NCBI RefSeq assembly: GCF_001463745.1
Contig: NZ_BBWJ01000028.1
Location: 1 to 64,000 of the forward strand
DNA: 64,000 nucleotides
Direction: 5' to 3'
Source: Aureimonas sp. AU22
GTDB lineage: Bacteria > Pseudomonadota > Alphaproteobacteria > Rhizobiales > Rhizobiaceae
Positions 1 through 16,000 of the stretch are shown here, in pieces. The notes beneath the pieces were generated by a model. That model saw only the letters and a program-made list of their open reading frames with translations, was not told where the DNA came from and made no database searches. A program made the translations under genes and the position numbers. Within the stretch, counting starts at the first letter, position 1; each line of letters opens with the position of its first letter.

Positions 1-1070
1 GGCCCAATGGGCGCGGCGCCCGCCATGCCGCCCGCCCGGAAGCGCGCCATCAGGCCGTCCGCCCCTTCGGTCGAGCCGCGCAAGGACAGGCGCGCGAGTT
101 CGGCCCGTATCGCGCCCACCACGAGGCCGCGCACGAGGCCCGGATCGCGGAAGCGCACGTCGGCCTTCGCCGGATGGACGTTGACGTCGACGTCGCGCGG
201 GTCGACCTGGAGAAACAGGACGCAGACTGGATGCCGGTCGCGCGGCATGACGTCGGCATAGGCGCCGCGGATCGCCGACAGGATCAGCCGGTCGCGTACG
301 GGCCGGCCGTTGACGTAGACATACTGGTGCTGCGCCGTGCCCCGATGGAAGCTCGGCAGGCCCGCATGTCCGGTGAGGAACACGCCCTCGCGGCCGGCAT
401 CCAGCGCAAAGGCGTTCTCGGCAAAGGTCTCGCCGACGATTGCGCCGATGCGCTCGAGGGCTTGGGTCTCTGCCACGGCCGGCAGTACGAGCGGGCTGCG
501 GTCGTCGCCCGAAATCTCGAAACGCACGCCGGGAAAGGCGATGGCGATGCGGCGCACGACCTCGGTGATCGCAGCCGATTCCGCCCGGTCGCTCTTGAGG
601 AACTTGAGGCGCGCCGGCACCGCATGGAAGAGGTCGCGCACCTCGATCACCGTGCCGGCCGAGAGGGCCGCCGGCCGGGGTCCGTCCTGGCGCCCACTAT
701 TCACGAGGATCTCGTGCGCCGCGTCCGCGCCGCGCGCCCGCGAGCGGAGCGACAGACGCGCCACCGAGCCGATCGAGGGCAGCGCCTCGCCCCGGAAGCC
801 GAGGGTCTCGATGCTCTGAAGCCCGCCGTCCATCTTGGAGGTGCAGTGGCGGCGCACGGCGAGCGGCAGTTCGGACACGGGAATGCCGCAGCCGTCGTCG
901 GTGATGCGCACGAGGCTCTTGCCGCCGCCCGCCGTCACGATCTCGATGCGCCGCGCGCCCGCATCCAGCGCGTTCTCGACGAGTTCCTTCACGACGCTCG
1001 CCGGCCGCTCCACCACCTCGCCGGCGGCGATCTGGTCGATCAGGGTTTCGGAGAGCTGGCGGATCGGCAT
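1..1070 (-). CDS. mutL: DNA mismatch repair protein MutL (3' end outside window)
   Basis: MutL is the ATP-dependent matchmaker of mismatch repair, linking MutS recognition to downstream nicking and excision. The first 356 codons are visible; the gene runs off the left edge with no stop. The N-terminus [20 protein letters not shown], followed by [17 protein letters not shown] and [10 protein letters not shown], is the GHKL ATPase core in the expected order. Near the edge, [14 protein letters not shown] is the MutL transducer-domain signature. The ATG at 1068-1070 fits the family start exactly. It lies 69 bases downstream of glgX on the same strand, so it may be co-transcribed with the glycogen genes. 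The C-terminal dimerisation domain is not visible. Confidence 0.97.
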   Translation of the reverse strand, partial: MPIRQLSETLIDQIAAGEVVERPASVVKELVENALDAGARRIEIVTAGGGKSLVRITDDGCGIPVSELPLAVRRHCTSKMDGGLQSIETLGFRGEALPSIGSVARLSLRSRARGADAAHEILVNSGRQDGPRPAALSAGTVIEVRDLFHAVPARLKFLKSDRAESAAITEVVRRIAIAFPGVRFEISGDDRSPLVLPAVAETQALERIGAIVGETFAENAFALDAGREGVFLTGHAGLPSFHRGTAQHQYVYVNGRPVRDRLILSAIRGAYADVMPRDRHPVCVLFLQVDPRDVDVNVHPAKADVRFRDPGLVRGLVVGAIRAELARLSLRGSTEGADGLMARFRAGGMAGAAPIG

Positions 1071-1139
1071 CGCGGGCCTTCGGCGCGGGGGACTGCCTGT
1101 CACATAGGCTGTGGCGCGCGCCGGGGCAAACGGCGGCTT

Positions 1140-3158
1140 TCAGCCTTCCACGACGATCGCGACGGACCGGGGCCCGACGGCGAGCGCCGCGTCCGGGTCG
1201 AGGGTCCGCTCGGCCTCGTCCGGCCGGTCCGAGGCGAGCGCGAGGCGATAGGAGCGTCCCGGCGGGGCAGGCGGCAGACGCAGGGAGAGCCCGTCGCGGC
1301 CGGCATTGAGATAGACGAGCGCCGCCGAGCCGTGCGCTGCCATCCGCGCGCCGAGCCAGTGCCGGCGGCCGTCCTGCCAGTCGTCCGGTCCCATCGGCGC
1401 GCCGTCGATCCCCAGCCAGGCGACATCCGGTGCACCGTCGACGCCGGCGCCGGTCAGGAAGGCGGGGGCGTGAAGCGCGGGAACGGCCGCGCGCAACGTC
1501 GCGAGCCGTGCGGTGAAGGCCGCGAGGTCCCCATCCGCGGCCGCCCAGTCGACCCAGACGGTCTCGTTGTCCTGCGCGTAGGCGTTGTTGTTGCCGCGCT
1601 GCGTGCGGCCCATCTCGTCCCCCATGACGATCATCGGGTTGCCGCGCGCGACGAAGAGCGTCGCCAGCAGCGCCCGGATGTCGCGCCGGCGGGCGGCGCG
1701 GATCGAGAGGTCGTCGGTCTCGCCTTCCACACCGTTGTTCCAGGAGTGGTTCTCGCCGTGCCCGTCGCGGTTTCCCTCGCCGTTGGCCTCGTTGTGCTTG
1801 TCGGCGAAGGCCACGATGTCGGCCAGCGTGAATCCGTCATGGGCGGCGGCGAAGTTGACGCCCGCTGCCGCATTGCGACCCGGCCCGGCGAAGAGATCGG
1901 GCGAGCCGGCGAGGCGGGTGGCGAGCGCGGAAAGAAGCCCGCCTTCGCCGCGCCAGAAACGCCTGACGTCGTCGCGGAACCGGTCCTGCCATTCGAGGAA
2001 CGGCGCGGGGAAGGCGCCGACCTGGTAGCCGCCAGGGCCGATGTCCCAGGGCTCCATCACGTGGAGCCGATCCCGCAGCACCGGATCGGCCATGAGGCGC
2101 TGGAGGAACGGCGCGTCGGGCCGGAAGCCCTCCGGCGTGCGGGCGAGAATCGTGCCGAGATCGTATCGGAACCCGTCCACCCCGCCGAACTCCACCCAGG
2201 CGCGCAGCGCGTCGATCCCGAGCTGGATCACGGGTTCGCGCCAGAAGGCGAAGGTGTTGCCGGTGCCCGTGTCGTTCACGAGCCGGTCTGGCTCGTCCGG
2301 GTCGGCGGCGTAGTAGGTGGCGTTGTCGAGCCCGCGATAGCACAGCGTCGGCCCGCCATGGTCGCTTTCGCCCGAATGGTTCAGCACCATGTCGAGAAGG
2401 ACGCGGATGCCGCGCGCGTGGAGCGCCCCGGTCACGCGCCACACCTCCGCCCAGCCGCCCGGCACGAGGCGCGGGTCGGGCGCCATCTGGCAGACCGGGT
2501 TGTAGCCCCAGGCGTTGGAGAGGCCGAGGTGGACGAGGTGCCGTTCGTCGATCGCGGCCGTGAGCGGCATCAGCTCTACGGTCTCGACACCGAGGCGCGA
2601 GAGGTGGTCGAGGACCGCGGGTTCGGCGAGCCCCCCGAGCGTGCCGCGCAACTCCGCGGGCACGCCGTCGTGGCGCTGCGTATAGGCGCGGACCAGAAGC
2701 TCGTAGGTGAAGCCGGGGGCGCGGCGGGGCAGCACCGGCGCTCCGGCTTCCGGCCGGCACACGACGGCACGCGGCACCAGCGCCGCGGTGTCGAGCTGCC
2801 GCACGGCCGGGCTCCCAAGCGCCGTGTGGTAGACGAAGGGCCGGTCGAGCTGCAGCGCATAGGGATCGACCAGGAGCTTTGACGGATCGAAGCGATGGCC
2901 TCGGCGGAGGTCGTAGGGCCCATGGGCGCGTAGCCCGTAGAGCGCGCCCTCGTCCAGTCCCGGCACGAAGCCGAAATGGACGTCGCCCGCGCGACCGGGC
3001 AGCGCCAGCCGCTTGGCTTCCGTGATCCCGCCGGGATCGAAGAGGCAGAGCTCGATCCGGGTCGCATGGGCGGAGAAGACCGCGACATGCGCCCCGTCCG
3101 CCTGGAGGCTCGCGCCCAGCCGCTCGGGCAGTCCGCGCTCTGCCGTGATGGTTGCCAT
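1140..3158 (-). CDS. glgX: Glycogen debranching enzyme GlgX (first copy)
   Basis: GlgX is a GH13 isoamylase-type enzyme that hydrolyses alpha-1,6 branches of glycogen after phosphorylase has trimmed the outer chains. The 672-residue product begins with an isoamylase CBM48-type domain (about 10-100) and then shows the four GH13 motifs in order: DMVLNH, GFRYDLG (nucleophile Asp), MEPWD (acid/base Glu) and AAHDG. RGNNNAYAQDNE is also typical of the family. It starts 12 bases after the DUF2585 gene and closes the glgC-glgA-pgm-DUF2585 run. It is shorter than the second GlgX at 52.3 kb (758 aa) and clearly diverged from it. Confidence 0.95.
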   Translation of the reverse strand: MATITAERGLPERLGASLQADGAHVAVFSAHATRIELCLFDPGGITEAKRLALPGRAGDVHFGFVPGLDEGALYGLRAHGPYDLRRGHRFDPSKLLVDPYALQLDRPFVYHTALGSPAVRQLDTAALVPRAVVCRPEAGAPVLPRRAPGFTYELLVRAYTQRHDGVPAELRGTLGGLAEPAVLDHLSRLGVETVELMPLTAAIDERHLVHLGLSNAWGYNPVCQMAPDPRLVPGGWAEVWRVTGALHARGIRVLLDMVLNHSGESDHGGPTLCYRGLDNATYYAADPDEPDRLVNDTGTGNTFAFWREPVIQLGIDALRAWVEFGGVDGFRYDLGTILARTPEGFRPDAPFLQRLMADPVLRDRLHVMEPWDIGPGGYQVGAFPAPFLEWQDRFRDDVRRFWRGEGGLLSALATRLAGSPDLFAGPGRNAAAGVNFAAAHDGFTLADIVAFADKHNEANGEGNRDGHGENHSWNNGVEGETDDLSIRAARRRDIRALLATLFVARGNPMIVMGDEMGRTQRGNNNAYAQDNETVWVDWAAADGDLAAFTARLATLRAAVPALHAPAFLTGAGVDGAPDVAWLGIDGAPMGPDDWQDGRRHWLGARMAAHGSAALVYLNAGRDGLSLRLPPAPPGRSYRLALASDRPDEAERTLDPDAALAVGPRSVAIVVEG

Positions 3159-3170
3159 GGATTCCCGTCC

Positions 3171-6827
<3,657 letters not shown>

Positions 6828-6831
<4 letters not shown>

Positions 6832-8096
6832 CCCTGGGCGAGCCGGTCGATCATCGACTGGGTGACGAGGCACACGCCCCCGGCCGAGCGGCGGAAGCGG
6901 CGCGCGTCGAGTTCGGGATCCTCGCCGATCACCAGCCCGTCGGGGATGTGGACGCCCCGGTCGAGGATCGCCTTCGTCACGCGCGAGCCCCGGCCGATAT
7001 GGCAATGGGGCAGGACCACGGCCTCGTTGAGCACGGAATAGGAGTTCTGTCGCACGCCGGTGAAGAGCAGCGAGCGGTGCAGCGAGCCGCCGGAGATGAT
7101 GCAGTCGCCCGAGACCAGCGAGGAGATCGCCATGCCGCGCCGCCCGTCCTCGTCATGGACGAACTTGGCCGGCGGCGTCACGTCGGCATAGGTCCAGATC
7201 GGCCAGTCGCGGTCGTAGATGTCGAGCTGGGGCACGACGTCGGTGAGGTCGATGTTCGCCTGCCAGTAGGCGTCCACGGTGCCGACATCCCGCCAGTAGG
7301 ACCCGTACTCCGCCTCCGAGCGCACCACCGAGGAGGAGAAGGTATGGGCGTAGGCAGTGCCGTGCTTGACGACATAGGGCACGATGTCGTGGCCGAAGTC
7401 GCGGCTGGAGCCGGGATCGGCTGCGTCCCGGCGCAGTTGCTCGGCGAGGAACTTGGTGTTGAAGACGTAGATGCCCATCGAGGCCAGCGCCGTGTCCGGA
7501 CGGCCCGGAATGGCCGGCGGATCGGCTGGCTTCTCGACGAAGGCGGTGATCTGGTTCTTCTCGTCGACATGCATCACGCCGAAGGCGACTGCCTCCATGC
7601 GCGGCACTTCCAGGCAGCCGATCGTCACGTCCGCGCCCGTGTCGACATGCTGCTGGAGCATGATCTCGTAGTCCATCTTGTAGACGTGGTCGCCTGCCAG
7701 GATGACGATGTATTCGGGCGCGTAGGCCTCGATGATGTCGATGTTCTGGTAGACGGCGTCCGCGGTGCCGGCATACCACTGGTCTTCGGATACGCGCTGC
7801 GAGGCGGGCAGGACGTCGAAGCTCTCGTTGCGCCCCGGCCTGAGGAAGTTCCAGCCGCGGTTGAGGTGGCGGATCAGGGAATGCGCCTTGTACTGCGTCG
7901 CGACGCCGATGCGGCGGATGCCGGAGTTGATCGCATTGGACAGGGCGAAGTCGATGATGCGCGACTTGCCGCCGAAATAGACCGCCGGCTTGGCGCGGTC
8001 GTCGGTCAGTTCCATGAGGCGCGAGCCGCGCCCGCCGGCCAGCACATAGGCCATCGTGTCACGGGAGATCGGCCCTGCGCGCCGGTGGTCAGCCAT
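6828..8096 (-). CDS. glgC: Glucose-1-phosphate adenylyltransferase
   Basis: GlgC makes ADP-glucose from glucose-1-phosphate and ATP, the committed and allosterically controlled step of bacterial glycogen synthesis. The 422-residue protein has the nucleotidyltransferase loop [12 protein letters not shown] (about 20-31), [10 protein letters not shown] with Lys36, the catalytic region [11 protein letters not shown], and a C-terminal left-handed beta-helix domain. A strong ribosome binding site, AGGAGGAGACG, ends three bases before the ATG at 8094-8096, so this start is preferred over longer in-frame extensions. It is the first gene of the glgC-glgA-pgm-DUF2585-glgX run and is separated from glgP by a terminator. 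Confidence 0.97.
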
Positions 8097-8261
8097 CCTC
8101 GTCTCCTCCTGCGCCGTCCGCCCTCGGCCTCCCGCCGGAGGGCGCCCCGGGTCCACTCTTCTGTGTTTCCGCCAGGGAAAGATAGGGCCGAGGCGCAACC
8201 GGCAACCGGCGCACCCGGCGGTTTGCACAGAGAATTTGCGGCGCGCGGCACCCATGTCGCC

Positions 8262-8294
8262 AAAAGGCCCCGGCGGTGCGTCCGCCGGGGCCTT
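8262..8294 (-). terminator. Rho-independent terminator after glgP
   Basis: A perfect 13-base-pair stem (8264-8276 with 8282-8294) with a five-base loop is followed, in the direction of glgP transcription, by TTTT. It starts about 30 bases after the glgP stop and should separate pgi-glgP transcripts from the glgC operon. Confidence 0.85.
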
Positions 8295-8323
8295 CGAGGC
8301 ATCGCTCGCGAGCCGCCGTGGCC

Positions 8324-10813
<2,490 letters not shown>

Positions 10814-10821
10814 GACAGGTC

Positions 10822-12471
10822 TCAGGTCCTCAGATGGGCGATGGCGGACACGAGGCCCGCCGTGGAGGAATCACGGGTGTCGGTCGAGGCCTCGCCGCGC
10901 ACCACGGGCAGGAGGCCGGTGGCCAGCTCCTTGCCGAGCTCGACGCCCCACTGGTCGAAGGCGTTGATGCCGAAGAGCTGGGCCTCGACGAAGACGCGGT
11001 GCTCGTAGAGCGCCACGAGGCGGCCGAAGGCGAAGGGGGAGAGCTTATCGTGGAGGATGGTGATCGAGGGCCGGTCGCCGGAGAATTCGCGATGCGGGGC
11101 GATGCGCTCGGCCTCTCCTTCCGAGCGGCCCGCGTCCAGAAGCTGCTGCCGGGCCTCCTCCAGCGTCCGGCCCTTCATCAGGGCTTCCGACTGGGCGAGG
11201 CAGTTGGCGAGAAGGAGATCCTGGTGGACGCGCATCTCGGGGCTCGTCTCGTGCGCGTTGGCGCCCACGATGAACTCGACCGGAATGATGTCGGTGCCCT
11301 GGTGCAGGAGCTGGAAGAAGGCGTGCTGGCCGTTGGTGCCGGGCTCGCCCCAGACCACGGGGCCGGTCGCCGTCGCCACGCGTCGTCCGTCGAGGCCGAC
11401 ATGCTTGCCGTTGGATTCCATGTCGAGCTGCTGGAGATAGGCCGGCAGTCGGGCGAGACGCTGGTCGTAGGGGATCACGGCGCGCGTGCGGTGCTTCTGC
11501 GGCACGCGGTGCCACCAGCCGACGAGGCCGAGGATCAAGGGCAAGTTCTCCGCCGCCGGCGCGTCCCGGAAATGGCGGTCCATGTCGCGCGCGCCGGCCA
11601 GGAACTCGCGGAAGCGCTCCGGTCCGATCGCGATCATCAGCGGCAGGCCGATCGCCGACCAGACGGAGTAGCGACCGCCAACCCAGTCCCAGAAGCCGAA
11701 GGTGCGGTCGGCGCCGATGCCGAAGGCGCCGACCTTGTCGAGCGCCGTCGAGACGGCGCAGAAATGGGCGCCGACCGCCGCCTCGCCGAGAGCGGCTGCG
11801 ACCCAGGCGCGCGCCGTCTGCGCGTTGGTCATGGTCTCGATCGTGGTGAAGGTCTTGGAGGCGACGATGAAGAGCGTCGTCTCGGGATCGAGGCCCTCGA
11901 GCGTGTCCGCCATATGGGCGCCGTCGATGTTGGACACGAAATGGGCGCGCGGGCCGTCGTGATAGGGCTTCAGCGCGATCGCCGCCATCACCGGCCCGAG
12001 GTCGGAGCCGCCGATGCCGATGTTGACGATGTCGGTGATCGCCTTGCCGGTCGCACCCTTCGTGGTGCCGCTGCGGATGCCGTCGGCAAAGCGCGACATG
12101 GCCACGAGGACCGCCTCGACCTCGGCGCCGACCGCCTGGCCTTCCACCGCGAACCCGTCCTCCACCTGCGCCCGCAGGGCGACGTGGAGCACGGCGCGGT
12201 TCTCGGTCGTGTTGATGCGCGCGCCCGCATACATCGCGTCGCGGCGCTCCAGGACCCCGACGGTGCGGGCATAGGCGTGAAGCGCCGCGAGGTCGTCGCC
12301 CGACAGCGCGGTCTTCGATACGTCGAGGAGGAGGTCGTCGTGCCGGAACGAGAAACGGCGGAAGCGATCCGGGTCGGCGGCGAAGAGGGCCCGGATGCCT
12401 TTCTGCGCCGCGGCTTCGCCCCGCGCCTTCAGCTGATCGAGAGTTACGTCGTTCGAGATCGGGTCGGTCAC
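10822..12471 (-). CDS. pgi: Glucose-6-phosphate isomerase
   Basis: Pgi interconverts glucose-6-phosphate and fructose-6-phosphate, joining gluconeogenesis to glycogen formation. The chosen GTG start at 12469-12471 gives 549 residues, the usual length of the family, and begins at [15 protein letters not shown] where homologous sequence should begin. [23 protein letters not shown], the signature [15 protein letters not shown] and [17 protein letters not shown] are all visible. A longer ORF upstream to 12597 has no family resemblance and is not included. No strong ribosome binding site precedes the GTG. The gene is eight bases upstream of glgP. Confidence 0.94.
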   Translation of the reverse strand: MTDPISNDVTLDQLKARGEAAAQKGIRALFAADPDRFRRFSFRHDDLLLDVSKTALSGDDLAALHAYARTVGVLERRDAMYAGARINTTENRAVLHVALRAQVEDGFAVEGQAVGAEVEAVLVAMSRFADGIRSGTTKGATGKAITDIVNIGIGGSDLGPVMAAIALKPYHDGPRAHFVSNIDGAHMADTLEGLDPETTLFIVASKTFTTIETMTNAQTARAWVAAALGEAAVGAHFCAVSTALDKVGAFGIGADRTFGFWDWVGGRYSVWSAIGLPLMIAIGPERFREFLAGARDMDRHFRDAPAAENLPLILGLVGWWHRVPQKHRTRAVIPYDQRLARLPAYLQQLDMESNGKHVGLDGRRVATATGPVVWGEPGTNGQHAFFQLLHQGTDIIPVEFIVGANAHETSPEMRVHQDLLLANCLAQSEALMKGRTLEEARQQLLDAGRSEGEAERIAPHREFSGDRPSITILHDKLSPFAFGRLVALYEHRVFVEAQLFGINAFDQWGVELGKELATGLLPVVRGEASTDTRDSSTAGLVSAIAHLRT

Positions 12472-12672
12472 GCGTTCGATCCATGGCTGCGTCGGCGAGC
12501 CGACAGGCTCGCGCTCGGGCGCCGAAGGATAGAGCGTTTCGCAGCCGTGCCCAACAGTTTCCCGAACAGCCTCGGCTCTCCCGCCCCGGCTCGGCACCGG
12601 GCGGGGATGATCAATAGCCGAAAGCCATTACGGAATTGCCTACCCGTCACAGGCCCGTGAGAGGTGAAAACC

Positions 12673-12900
12673 TCAGGTTCGAAGGCCGGCCAGCTTCTCG
12701 ATGGCGTGATCCAGCGTCTGCGACATCGGGTCGATGCCGTCGGCGCGGTTCTCCGCGTCCACGCGGCGCTTCCACTCGCCGAGAATCGAACGCTTCTCGT
12801 GCGCGTCCAGGAACCCGTCCTCCACCACGGCCATGGGCGAATCGAACGACGTGCCGTCCTCGCGGTCGAACTTAGCGTGCTTAAGGGACTCGGTGCTCAT
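12673..12900 (-). CDS. Small hypothetical protein, 75 aa
   Basis: I do not recognise a named family. The product is hydrophilic, with a central segment DAHEKRSILGEWKRRVDAEN that should form an amphipathic helix and a C-terminal LDHAIEKLAGL helix. There is no signal peptide or membrane segment. The ATG at 12898-12900 has CAGGAG about nine bases upstream, supporting real translation. A longer in-frame ORF to 13284 is not supported. A small inverted repeat (GGCACCC/GGGTGCC, near 12918-12943) lies in the presumed leader. The gene is flanked by pgi downstream and tamB upstream on the same strand, with gaps of about 175-200 bases each side, so it is probably monocistronic. Confidence 0.75.
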   Translation of the reverse strand: MSTESLKHAKFDREDGTSFDSPMAVVEDGFLDAHEKRSILGEWKRRVDAENRADGIDPMSQTLDHAIEKLAGLRT

Positions 12901-13075
12901 GGCTGGGACTCCTGACGGGCACCCTTCACAGGGGGTGCCGTTCGAAACGTTCGAGCCGACGAGGCGGTTGCCCCTTTGCAGACGGTTTTGACACGCCAAG
13001 CGGGTCGGTCCGTCGTGCCGACCTGCTCCGCGGTGGTCTTGCCGGTGCTTCGCCGGAACCGTCCGAAAACGCCGC

Positions 13076-16000
13076 TCAATATTCCTTTTCGTAGAAGACG
13101 CCGACCTCGCCGCCGCCGTTGGCGGTGACCGCCGCGCGCGCCTTGATGTCGGCGCCGAGCTCGAGGTCGATCGAGACGCGACCGGTCGAATCGACGCCGA
13201 CATAGGTGTTCTCGTTGAGATAGCGCCCGACGCCGACAGCCGCCTGGCCGTCGGCAGTGGTCCGGATGTCGATGTCGTCGACACCGAGTTGCGAGCGCAG
13301 GTTGTCGAGAAGCCCGGTCGAGCCCCCGACGCCGGACAGCTGCGCCGCCGCCGAGGCGAGCTGAGCGATCTGGAGCGGTGACAGGTCGGCCGTTCCCTGG
13401 CCGAAGATCAGCCGCGCCAGCACCTCGTCCTGCGGCAGGGCAGGGGAGGAGGTGAAGTTGAAGCTCGGATTGTTGGCCGGGCCTGTGATGGCGATGTAGA
13501 CCGTGACCTCGCCCGTGTCGGACGCGGCCAGAAGGTCCAGCGTCGGCACGAGGTTGCCGTCGAAGGTGAGCGTGGCGCGCTGGAAGTCGAGCCGGCGCGA
13601 CAGGAGCTGGAAGCGGCCGCGCTGCAGCTCGAAGGCGCCGGATATGCCGAGGTTCGACACCGGCCCGGTGATGCGGATCGTGCCGCCGAGCTCGAGATCG
13701 AGACCGCGACCGCGCACGAAGACGCGGTTGGGCGCATTCAGCGTCACGTCGAGCCGGATGCCCCCGCTCGCCCCGCCTTCGCCGCTCGAGCCCTTCGGCT
13801 CGATCTCGCGGATCTGCTGGACCACGGCCGGCGGGGTGTTGCGCCGCTTGAGGTCGATCTCAGCCACCGAGCTCGGCAGGTTGTCCGGCACAAGAATCCC
13901 GATCTCGCGGGCGTCGATCGTGCCGGCCAGAAGCGCGTCGCCGGTCAGCGGCCCGGTGAGGGTCAATCCTGCGTCGAGGCGCACGGTGACGAGCTCGCCG
14001 TCGGCATAGCGCCCGTCCGCGACCTGGATGCGGAGGTCGGCGGGGAAGCCGGGGTCGAGGCCGATCGTACCAACCACGCTGACCGTGCCGCCGGCGCCGA
14101 GCTGGGCGGTGACGCTGGTCAGCGTCGCGGTGCGGCCGTTCAGCGAGACCTGCGCGTTGATGTTGTTAACAGCAAGATTGAGGCCGGTGTCGACGAAGGA
14201 CGCGCCGGCCGTCGAGATCGTGCCGGTGACGTCGGGCGCTGCCGCCGTGCCCTGCACGCGCGCGTCCACCCGGACCGTGCCCTGCACCGAGCGACCGCCT
14301 TCGGCGAGGATCCGGTTGGCGAGCGAGAGAGGCGCCGTGCCGTTGAGGGCGAGGTCGAAGGAGGGTGTGCCCGCGATGCCGACCGATCCGACCGCGGTGA
14401 AGGCCAGGCCGCTCCCCGAGAGCGAGCCGTCCACGCTCACGCGGTTGTCGGCGAAGGCGCCGCGCGCGGCGATGTCGAGCGCGCCGACGCCGGCCTCGCG
14501 GGTCTGCGTGACGGAGAAGCCGGTGAGGCGCAGGTCGTACTCGGCGCGCGGCGCCGACAGCGTGCCGGTGGCGCGCGCCGTGCCGTTCAGCGTGCCCTGC
14601 GGGTCGATGCCGCTCGCGGCGGCCGCCGCAAGCGAGGCCGGCACGTTGTCGAAGGCGACGTTGAGGTCGAGCCGCTGGCCCGCCGTGCCCGTGGCCGTCA
14701 CCGAGCCGGTACCGAGATCGATGCGGGCGGTCTGAAGCTGGACGGAGCCGTCGGCATATGAGCCGGCCGCCGTGGCGTCGATCGCCGGCGCGCCGGCGGC
14801 ACGCGTCTGCGCCACTGAAACATCGGCGGCACGAAGGTCGAAGGTGGCGGAGGGCGCCGCCAACGTACCGGTCGCAGCGAGGTTGCCCGACAGGGTGCCG
14901 CGCGCGTCGAGGCTCGGCTGCACCGCGTTGGCGAGCGCGACCGGAAGCTGGTCGAGGACGAGCCGGAGGTCGAGCGCGCGTCCGACGCTGCCGGACGCCT
15001 CGAGCGAGCCGGCACCCGTATCGATCCGGGCACGCTCGAAGCGCGCCGTCCCTTGTGCGAACGTGCCGGCGACATCGAGCGTCACGGCCTCAATGCCGCC
15101 CTGCCGCAGCGGCGCGGCCGACAGGCCGCTGCCCGCGAGCCGGAACGTGGCGCTGGGATCGGCGATGGAGCCGGTCGCCGTCGCTTCGCCGTTCAGCGTG
15201 CCGCGCGCGTCGAGCCCGGGGCGCAGGCCGTTGGCGAGCGCCAGCGGAAGCTCGTTGATCCCGAGCCGGAGGTCGAGCGCACGCCCCACCGTGCCCGTCG
15301 CCTCGATGCGTCCCGTTCCGGCCGTGAGCAGCGCCCGGTCGAGCCGTGCCGTGCCGCCGCGATAAAGGCCCGCAAGGTCCAGCGACAGTGGCTCGACGCC
15401 CGCGCGGCGCACCTCGGTCGCGGTGATGCCGCGCCCGGCGAGATCGAAGGTGACGGCGGGGTTCTCCAGGGAGCCGGTGGCCGAGGCCGTGCCGTTGATC
15501 GTTCCCTCGGCGCCGAGCCCGTCCACAAAGCCGTTGGCGAGCGCGACGGGCAGATCGGTGATGTTGAGGTCGAGATCGAGCGCTTTGCCGACCGTGCCGG
15601 TCGCCTCCACCGAGCCGGTGCCGAGGTCGACGCGCGCGGCCGAGAGCGTCGCCGTGCCGTCGCGATACTGGCCGGCGAAGGCGGCGTCGATCGCATCGAG
15701 GTTCGCGGCTCGGGTCTGCGAGGTCGCGACGCCATTGGCGCGCAGGTCGAAGTCGAGGTCCGGCGCGGCGGACAGGCCGCCGACGGCGACGGTGCCGCTG
15801 GCGCTGCCGGCCGCATCGAGCCCGGCGACGAAGGGGTTGGCGATGGCGAGCGGGAACCGGTCGAGCGCGAGGTCGAGGTCGAGCTGGTCGCCGGCCGAGC
15901 CCGACAACGTCAGGGAGCCCGGTCCGGCGTTGAGGCGGACTTCGCTCAAGGTGGTGCGCAACGAGCCGAGCGTCACGGCGGCGGGCGCTGCCAGCGACAG

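Noticed and set aside
174-2882. A 902-codon open frame on the plus strand opposite mutL and glgX
   Set aside because: It is an antisense shadow caused by high GC at third codon positions; its composition is Arg/Ala/Gly/Glu-rich with no recognisable domains, while the opposite strand encodes two clear proteins.
12655-12700. tRNA-like GGTTCGAA sequence near 12673-12680
   Set aside because: No acceptor, D or anticodon arm can be built around it and it lies at the end of a coding gene.
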